Translations under genes and position numbers: made by a program
Part shown: piece after piece, positions 56,925-64,000 of the stretch
Layout: each line of letters opens with the position of its first letter
How positions within the stretch are numbered: the stretch's first letter is position 1
The notes under the pieces: model-generated
Database searches by the model: none
The model's input: the letters and a program-made list of their open reading frames with translations, nothing else
Told to the model about the DNA's origin: nothing
From: Epichloe hybrida
Taxonomy: Eukaryota > Ascomycota > Sordariomycetes > Hypocreales > Clavicipitaceae
NCBI GenBank assembly: GCA_019022495.1
Contig: JAFEKR010000023.1
Span: 248,001 to 312,000, forward strand
Direction of reading: 5' to 3'
DNA length: 64,000 nucleotides

Positions 56925-59900
56925 ATGATGCGCGACGAGCACCGCGCAAGGACTCCCGATCGGGGAAGGAACCGAATCGACCACAGCACAGGAGGAGCCT
57001 CCAGAGGCAGGGACGGCCAGGACCAGCACGACGACCATTCTCGACCGCGTCATGGTAAAGACATGATCCGCGCCTTTCTTGGACGCTGATGGAGCTTCAA
57101 GGCCTCTTGCCACGAAGCTCTCTTTTGGACTATAGAGTTTTTTTAGCTAACTTGCCTACGGGGCAACGGGACGATTCCAGGTCTCCTCCAAGGCAAAGCT
57201 ACTACGACGATCAGCGGGAGAGGCCAACCCATCGGCACCGGCAAGATGCATTCGATGAAAGGGATCATCTTGACCGTAATGGCGGGTCGGATGATGGATA
57301 CAGACGGCGTGGCCGTAGCCCCCAACTTGGCCACCGTGACCGCTCAAAGCACGACTGGGATGATCGGCAGCCCTCCTACGACAACATGTACGATGATGGA
57401 CAGCACAATGGCAGCGAATCTCGCCGACGCTATGATGACTACGCGCCGCGCGGTGCCGATTTTGCTCACTCGGATCGTAGCGGGAGATCACGCAGCCCTC
57501 GTGGCCGATATAGAAGCCGGTCACGCAGTCGGACGCGCGAGGCGGGAAAGCCTACGGATACTGTTATACTGGAGGGCTTGCCATGCAGCGTTTCGACTGT
57601 CGAGGTGGGCAAAATTTGCCCCATTTGTTCAGTCACGTGAAGCTTTATGCTGATGTCGTGTGACAGCTTCGAGAAAGCTTACTCGCCAACTCTGTTGCTG
57701 CCGATTTTCCGTCAATCGATGTGAGGATATCGTCTTCAAGAGGTTCGTCATGAGGCTGTCGTTGAATTTTTTTTTTTTTTTAAAAAAAAAAGAAACAACC
57801 CCTCTAACGCAAAATAGGCAACCGGCGGGCGTTTGTCCAGTTCGATGATGTTCATCAAGCCACGACTTTTGTCAAAGAACATTTCCCAAAACTCCACCTT
57901 GAGCTCCAACAGTCCACTGATGACGCACCAGACGGCAAATTTGACGCATACGTGCATTTCGCACGCAGCCGAGGAGATGAAGGCGACGCTCGCCCTCTTC
58001 GTGCGGCTGACTGGACATGCCCGCAGGTACGTGCCCCTGTTTCTCATGTCAGATTGAGGACGTGGCCGACCTGACCCCCAACAGTGCGATTTCTTGAACT
58101 TTTCTTCGAGACTGAAATGCAAAGTTTGCGGTGCCACGCAATCAGGTAAGAGTCTCCCCCCCTTTTGTTTGTTATGCAAGACAGGTCACTGAGACATGTT
58201 AAAAGCGGCCCCGAGCTGGGAACAGAGCCTGACAGGTGCTGCTGACGTGGCTGATGGTGCGGATGCGGTATCCCAGATTCTGGTAGTGTACCCGCTGGCA
58301 TCCTTTGTCACCGAGGGCATGCTTGCAAAAGACCTGAAGCTTCTTGAAAAGACTGAAGAACCGAAGAGCTCGGCAAACGGCGCGACCAAGTTAAAGTCGA
58401 CAGCACCAGGCGCTGACACGTCAAGATATGGAGCCAAGCCAAACTCACTACATCGGGTGTTCCTGATTCGCGAGGTGACTTCGGGGGAGAGCTTCAAATA
58501 TGGCTTCGCTGAATTCTGGACGCTAGAGGATGCCGCAGCCGCAGTGACCAAGTTTCGCATGTCGCGCTCCTTTACAGTGGCCGGATGCGCTGTGACAGTT
58601 GCGCCGACTCACATGGGCGTGTTCCTCCCTGAAGATGGACAAATCACGCCGGCAAACGAGCACATGTCCTTCAACCCGCTCTTCAACCCATCATTGAGGG
58701 TGAGGTATCGAGACCTGCACGTATTCCCGAGTCAACGAATAGTCACGTCGGAGCCACCGGCGAATGCAAATCTCGGCAATGCCAAGTCTGCAGAGGATCC
58801 AGACACGGACGGGAAGAAACAGAAGAAGCGCAAGGCAGATGGTGGCTTGGCGGCGTCCTCTTCCAAAAAACCGGTCGTGATGGCTGGTCAGATGGCTGTG
58901 TGGCAGCGAAAGCATGACGAGCTTCGCCAAGACAAAAGCGACCCTTCCGGCGGCGCGCCCGAGTTCATACCCAGGTCCGACGCCAACAAAGCACCCATCA
59001 AGATCTCGTTATCAAACGCCACCAAGCTAGGGGCTTCGGCCGAATCTCAGCCTGCCACAACGGAAAACTCTCCCGAAAAGGAATTAGCCACGGCAGCGCC
59101 GACCGCTTCATCAACAAGCAATCAGCAAGACGAGTCGCACGGTACTTCCACAGCCAAGGAGGAAACATACATGGACAGAGAAAGGCTCATGTGTCTCATC
59201 TGTATGCGCAAGTACAAATCCACAGACGAAGTCAACATTCACGAAAAATCCCGCAATCACAGAACTGCCATGGACGATTCCGAAAAGGTCACGGCGGCAC
59301 TGCCCCGGATCGCGGCGCGAGACAAACGACTCGAAAAGCAGGTCGAAGAGTCCCAAACGTCGCAGTATCGTGACAGAGCCAAGGAGCGTCGCGACATCTA
59401 CAACCAACCAGATAAGCCCTCGGCACAGTCCTCAAAACCCAAGGGCGAGGCTGCAAAGAAGGGTGCAGATCAGGAACCCCCCAAGGCTGCTGCCAAGTCT
59501 GCTGCCAAGGCTGCGCCGTCGAAAGGCGCCGGCATGCTTGCCAAGATGGGCTGGACGGCTGGTGCAGGGCTCGGCGCAAACGGCGATGGACGCACAGAAG
59601 CCATTGCGACGAATGCCTACCAGGAGGGCGTTGGGTTGGGCGCCGCGGGCGGCAACTTGGGCGACGCCGTGGAGCTGGCGGAGAAGAAGACTACAAACAA
59701 GTACTCTGACTACCTGAACACGGTGCAGACAAGGCTAGAGAGCGATATAATCAGCTCAACTGAGGCTCACTACCATGGGCCATGTGTGTCTGGGGAAATG
59801 GGATTTGCAGCATTGGGGGACACGTGTGTGTATCTGATAGAGGTTTATGCAGGTTTTGAAACAGGATGCAGAGAAGGCCTGATTTTTTGCTTTTCCCCCG

Positions 59901-59935
59901 TCTCGACGCTGGCCAAGGGTCCTTTCTTTATTTAA
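56925..59935 (+). CDS. RBM5/RBM10-like RNA-binding splicing factor (RRM, RanBP2 zinc finger, G-patch)
   Basis: Probable nuclear spliceosome-associated protein. Six exons fit: 56925-57054, 57147-57604, 57667-57742, 57818-58026, 58085-58145 and 58206 to the stop, with frame kept at all five junctions. Domain order matches the RBM5/RBM10 family. An Arg/Ser/Asp-rich N-terminus (1-180) is followed by RRM1 from about 182 (TVILEGLP). The RanBP2-type zinc finger at about 286-311 spans a splice site with CX2CX10CX2C. RRM2 is at about 330-430 (HRVFLIREV... YGFAEF), a C2H2 finger follows (CLICMRKYKSTDEVNIHEKSRNH), and a G-patch starts at about 752 (GMLAKMGWTAGAGLG). The uninterrupted frame ends at 59935 (about 887 residues), but the last 60-70 residues after NKYSDYLN look non-conserved. 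A typical ending (KARERYNQLN) is present in another frame and stops at 59761-59763, so the true end is uncertain. Confidence 0.85.
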
Positions 59936-60170
59936 CGATGGCAATATGTATTGGCCGATCAACCATGTCATTTGCAAGTGCCCAGGCCGTCGAGGTACAG
60001 GTTCTCTCAGCAGACGGAAGCTCATGAATTGTTTTACAAATGTACATGCCCTGGGTGTTTTTTGGTTCCCAACCGCTGTGATCAGCTACAAGGGCTATTA
60101 ACACGAATCAAAGGTCCACTACCCTCTTCCCCGTGGCCGAGCCTGAGCCTGAGCCTGAGCCTGAGGCCAT
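59936..60170. other. Convergent intergenic region
   Basis: Lies between the RBM5-like gene and the thioesterase gene. Contains a short GAGCCT hexanucleotide array at about 60,138-60,165, directly beyond the thioesterase stop codon. No gene seen. Confidence 0.5.
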
Positions 60171-61405
60171 TTATAACTTTGTCTTTTCTTTTTCCTTTTC
60201 AGATGGTCTGAGTCGGATGACGCCCTGGGGGGGGGGATTAGCACAAAGTAGTAGAGATGAAAGAGAGATGAAAGACTCACCTCCTGCACACACGTGGCCA
60301 GCAAGGTGCCGTCGCGCGCAAAGATGCGCTGCGTGACGAACCCCCTCCCGTCGCCGGACCACGGACTGTCCATGTCGGCAAAGATCCATTCGTCCACCTT
60401 GACCCTCGCGGGCTCGTGGAAGTATATGCTGTGGTCCAGGCTGACCATCATGCCCAGCCTCGGCCTCTTGTGCCAGTCGTCGACGGACGACCCGAGGCCG
60501 TCGTGGCGCGCAAAGTCCCTGACGCGCTGGCGGTGCTCGTCGTCCATGGACTCGTAGTCGGCCGGCTCGAAGGGCAGGCGCCACAGCCCGTGGACGCGCG
60601 ACACGGTGCCGATGAAGGCGCTGTCCGAGACGTACGCCAGCGCGTTGAGGTGAGCCTGCCGCCCGCCGGCGCGGGAGATGGTGCCGCGGCACCGCACCCA
60701 CTGCTGGCAGCGCACCTGGTCCGGCCGGGCGGAGGAGGAGGAGGCCTCTTCTTCCCCGGGCTTCTTCACCGTCCCGATCCCGTAGCTGACAAACGGGCCG
60801 CCCCTCGCCCACTCGGGCTCCTCGTCCCAGTCCTCGGGCGGGGGCGAGCGCGCCGGCTCCGCGGGCATCGGCACCGCGTGCCGGACAGTCTCCCTGTCGC
60901 CCGCCTCGCCCGCCTCGCCCGCCGCCGCCTCGCGCACGAAGCTGATGGTCGTGGTGAAGATGCAGCGGCCCCGCTGCCGCGCCTGCACCGTCCTCGTGGC
61001 GAACGAGCGCCCGTCCCGCACGCGCTCGACGTGGTACAGGATCGGGACGGCCCCCGACCCGGCGAGGATGAAGTAGCAGTGGCACGAGTGCGGGTGGAAG
61101 TCGTCGGGGACCGTCTTCTGCGCCGACGCGAGGCTCTGCGCGATGACGGTGCCGCCGTACACGCCTCTTGCGCCGGGTGGCACCCATGCCTTGCGCGTGT
61201 TTGTGAAGATGTCCTTTTTTTGCCGGCGTGAGTTTTTATTTGTTTCCCCCCTCCCCCCTTATTGTGTGTGTGTGTGTGCTCTGGAGACAAGACTTACCGT
61301 GCCTAGGACCCCTACTTCCGTCACGTCCAGCACGTTCTCGATCGGCGCCTTGTCGGGATCCGCTGGCGGCGGCCGCACGAGCGTGGACCGTTCCTCGCGA
61401 GCCAT
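60171..61405 (-). CDS. TesB-type acyl-CoA thioesterase II (peroxisomal type)
   Basis: Hydrolyses acyl-CoA to free acid and CoA, balancing beta-oxidation intermediates. Three exons, 61405-61298, 61213-60281 and 60224-60171, give 364 residues with all introns in phase 0. The double hot-dog fold is recognisable: WVPPGARGVYGGTVIAQSLASAQ at the N-terminal hot-dog, SCHCYFILAGS, DGRSFATRTVQARQRGRCIF, and in the second half AHLNALAYVSDSAFIGT with its aspartate, and MMVSLDHSIYFHEP. Compared with bacterial TesB (about 286 residues) there is a Glu/Pro/Ser-rich insertion in the linker. The short last exon codes GVIRLRP and ends in TKL, close to but not exactly a canonical PTS1 (SKL-type), so peroxisomal import is likely but unproven. 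A GT dinucleotide run lies in intron 1. Confidence 0.92.
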
Positions 61406-62494
61406 GCTCTCTGTTGTCTCCCTTTCTCTAGTAGTCTGTCCCCTGTGTGTATATCGGTGAACCGGTGTTTATGGAGTCTCTCCGATGTGTGTATATCGGT
61501 GAACCGTTATATGTAGTCTCTCCCGTGTGTACATCAATGGACCGGTATATGACACAAGAATAGGACACCCGCGTTGATGAAGCCAAGGCTTGTCGTCGGA
61601 GGAAACGGTATGTCCGCAGACGTTGGTTGGGGAGGGAGGGGAAAAAAAAAAAAGGGCACCCAATCGCACCTTTTTAATGCTAGTCGCAGCGAAGCGCACT
61701 CCGGAAACGTACATGTACGTACAAATGCAACCTCGGCAATGGCCCCCGCTGGCTGTGTGCTGCAGCGTAGCGCCACGACGAGGCGTCGCGGGACCAGTGA
61801 GTCACTTTGTACACATGTACACATGTATCACGCTTAAACCAGGCGGCAGCCGCGGGAGCCTCGGTTAACGGACCTCGAAACACGCATAATATTGGTTACC
61901 AAAGTTCCCCATTCCCCCCTTTTCCCCTTCCTCCCATTTGGCATACATTGTAGACGGGATGGGGAGGCAAACGCCTTTTATCGTGCCTGCCAAGGATAGG
62001 ACATGGGAGATGCGGTTAAACAACATCCATCACCTGGCGCACCTGGCGCTCATGGACTATTTAATCATGCTTTCTTTGGCGTTTGCAGGGAAATCCCCCA
62101 CGTCACCAGTCAGCACCTCAATACCAGGCCTTGATTCGTCTTTCGACAACGGGTCCTTGCGCTGCATTCTTCTTATGCCTGTCCTGTTTGACGTCAATTA
62201 GTCCAGACACTTGACCTCTGCGTGCAGCAACATGCTACCATTATTCAAAGTCAATTCATATTCATTACTCAATACAATTCAAATGCCCTTTCTGCACTTG
62301 AAAGTACACGTCAGCAGGCAATCCCATCATCCTCAATTTCGGCGTCACCGCTTAACTTCCCTCTCTCTCGTTTACGCCCTGCTGCATGTAAGCCTGTTCC
62401 CATGTGGTACCTCGGGAATTATTCCTCCCAGCCAAAGTTCCCTCTTCGTGCCACAAGTGTGCTTACCTCCTCTTTTCCGTCCTCCTCCCCGGGA
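61406..62494. other. Intergenic region between thioesterase and OSBP genes
   Basis: This is 1.1 kb without a supported gene. It has three partial direct repeats upstream of the thioesterase (61,446-61,550) and a G/A run at about 61,632-61,656. An ACGTACATGTACGTAC-type palindrome lies near 61,708-61,722 and a TGTACACATGTACACATG repeat near 61,808-61,826. Short open frames on both strands overlap and lack family motifs. Confidence 0.5.
61446..61550. repeat. Three imperfect direct repeats upstream of the thioesterase gene
   Basis: The unit is about 45-50 bp: GTGTGTATATCGGTGAACCG followed by a spacer with GTCTCTCC. The third copy is diverged (GTGTACATCAATGGACCG). They start about 40 bp upstream of the ATG, so they lie in the 5' UTR or core promoter. 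Confidence 0.8.
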
Positions 62495-64000
62495 CTATTG
62501 CTCCACGTCAGCGTCGTCAAACACAGGCTCCAGTCCCTCCCAAGCCTTGGAGTCTCCGTTGGGTCCGGCCTTCTCTCGCTGCTTCCAATATTTGCCGTTG
62601 AATTTCCAGTATGGCTCGCCCGTGATTTCGCATCGCTCCTTGGTGAACCAGGCAGGCATGAACTCCTCACCCTTGGCCTCGCGTTCCTTGCGCCGGGCTC
62701 GTTGTGCCTCTTCCAATCGGTTCTTCTCAGTCGCTGCAAAGTCGTATTCACCGTCTTCCATGGCCCGCTGATCCGGTCTCAGACGTGAATCAGTGGGCGC
62801 GATCCAAGGTCTCAGCTTATCGTCAATGTGGTTGAATGTCAAGACAAACGGCGTCAGGTTGAACGGGATGCCCGCGGGTCGGGGATTGGCCTCCCAGATC
62901 AAGTACGCCCGGCTTGGATCCGTCATGGCTCCCTTGTGCAGCGGGCCGGCATCCTTGGAATCGTCCACAGCTGCCTCATAGCCAGGCGTCAGGCGCGCGT
63001 ACAGTTTCGAGTTCCAACGTCCACCCAAGCTGACCCGTACGTTGCCGTCCGCGTCCAAGACCTTGCCAGAAATCTGGTACGCGCTCGATGCCTTCCATCC
63101 CCGAGCCTTGAAGTCCAGGATAGCCACCTCGCCCGTCGTCCAGTTTTTGATTTCCATGAGACCGTAATTGTCGATCGTGGGGTTGCCCGTGATGATACCA
63201 ATGACGGACGATGTGACCTTTTTCCAGGTATACAGCTCCTCCTTGCCACCGGCTGTCGGTCGGAGCTTCAGGAACCACGTGCCAAGCGGGTTGATGTCCA
63301 ACGACTTGCCATAGAACTTGGACTTGACCGCAGACTCACCCCAGTACTCCCAATTGGGAGACTCGGCCCAAGCAGCGCCAATTGGTGGATGGTGGCTGAC
63401 TTGTTCGATGAAGAAGCGGTAGTTCTTGTCGGGTCTCACATACTCAAAGGTTTCTCCAGAGGGTTGAAAGGTTTCGCAACACGTCCAATCGTCGATGCAT
63501 ACTCACTGGCGGCAAACGCAGCAACATAGACCAACCGTTCAATCGAGTCGGTGCGCTCCACCGCAAGATCCAGCAGGTCGGCGTACTCCATGTCCTCTCC
63601 GCATCGATACAGTAAAGAAGTCGGCTCGTTGAAGGATACCGGCAAGGTCATCTTGGTCATGTCCTTTCCTATCATGGATTTCAAGATGCCCTACAATGAA
63701 AAAGGGAGAAAGCAACGTGTTAGCTTCATGTGAGTGCCAAAAAAAGTCCCCGGCAAAAGGGGTCATGGATAATAGGGGGGGGTGCTCACCCAAAGGGATA
63801 TCTTGGGACGATCATCCGCATCCATCTTGAGTCGGTGTCGTATGCCATTTTCATATCCCTTGAACGAGCTGCTAATGTCTACGCCACCGGAGATGACAAC
63901 CTCGTTTTGGGTCTGCATGCTGTCTTGGTGATGGGGTAATTCAGCCACTTCTACCTCACCAGCATCGACTGCATCAAAGAACTCCTCCTCGCCTCCAGAT
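62495..64000 (-). pseudogene. Oxysterol-binding protein (OSBP/Osh family), 3' part, with an apparent frameshift; truncated by the window
   Basis: Lipid-transfer protein of membrane contact sites (sterol/PI4P exchange). The 5' end lies beyond position 64,000. Visible exons: 64000-63790 (acidic EEEFFDAVDAGEVEV linker, then FKGYENGIRHRLKMDADDRPKISLW) and 63690-62495, joined across a 99-nt intron to [27 protein letters not shown]. The OSBP core follows with the signature EQVSHHPP and continues to the Arg/Glu-rich C-terminus (WKFNGKYWKQREK). At about 63,457-63,458 the conserved stretch [16 protein letters not shown] changes frame: reading on from KPFNPL gives a stop after eight codons, while GETFEYVR is in the next frame. 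No intron can explain this without deleting conserved residues. Either the locus carries a small deletion or the sequence has an error here; if it is an error, this is an intact gene. Homology to long Osh1-3-type proteins is inferred from the core. Confidence 0.8.

Noticed and set aside
60171..61290. Long Arg/Ala-rich frames on both strands overlapping the thioesterase gene
   Set aside because: Shadow frames caused by high GC at third positions; only the frame with TesB motifs and consistent splice sites is real.
62200..62790. Plus-strand frames of about 187 codons over the OSBP 3' end
   Set aside because: They run antisense to the OSBP coding sequence and its 3' flank and have no recognisable domain.
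1..64000. CRISPR arrays, bacterial operons, tRNA or rRNA genes
   Set aside because: No spaced direct-repeat arrays of CRISPR type, no ribosome-binding-site-led polycistrons and no cloverleaf or rRNA core that I could recognise by eye; a tRNAscan run would be needed to exclude a tRNA in the spacers.

Overview
The window looks like nuclear DNA of a filamentous ascomycete (Pezizomycotina; probably a sordariomycete, possibly Hypocreales, though the order is a guess). Genes are GC-rich, intron-poor or carry short GT-AG introns of about 40-200 nt, and encode fungal families. They are interrupted by two very AT-rich, stop-codon-saturated blocks that carry the signature of repeat-induced point mutation (RIP).

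Layout. 1-17,312 is a genic arm: a Zn2Cys6 transcription factor (-), a 3.7 kb gene-free stretch full of minisatellites, SAICAR synthetase (+), a decayed ACC-synthase-like aminotransferase (-), the meiotic cohesin kleisin REC8 (+), Rab escort protein (-) and the exosome subunit RRP43 (-). 17,313-29,941 is a RIP-mutated Copia retrotransposon (+) that contains a second complete Copia element (+), whose reverse transcriptase region is in turn interrupted by a 410-bp hAT-type MITE. 29,947-35,641 is a gene island: a ferric-reductase-type oxidoreductase (+), a decayed gene of unknown function (+) and the molybdopterin synthase large subunit MoaE/MOCS2B (-). 35,647-56,524 is a second nest: a Copia element (-) containing a Gypsy element (-) containing another Gypsy element (-). 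56,530-64,000 is genic again: an RBM5/RBM10-like splicing factor (+), a TesB-type acyl-CoA thioesterase (-) and the 3' part of an oxysterol-binding protein gene (-) that runs off the window edge.

The nesting is exact. All five LTR elements have paired LTRs of equal or near-equal length (233, 259, 255, 267 and 218/219 bp) and perfect 5-bp target-site duplications (GAATT, AATTC, GGGGG, GAAAC, GTTAC). The MITE has an 8-bp duplication (ATTATAAC). Removing each insert restores the interrupted frame at the two junctions I checked. In all five LTR pairs the two outermost fringes of the element are visibly less RIP-mutated than the same positions in the partner LTR, a boundary effect of RIP.

The genes are mostly unconnected housekeeping functions (purine synthesis, molybdenum cofactor, RNA processing, vesicle traffic, lipid metabolism, meiosis); I see no biosynthetic cluster, CRISPR array or clear RNA gene. 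Without the right-hand nest, moaE and the RBM5-like gene would be divergent neighbours about 460 bp apart, so the insertion split what was probably a shared promoter. Exon coordinates below are my own splice reconstructions; each accepted multi-exon model keeps frame through every junction and totals a multiple of three.
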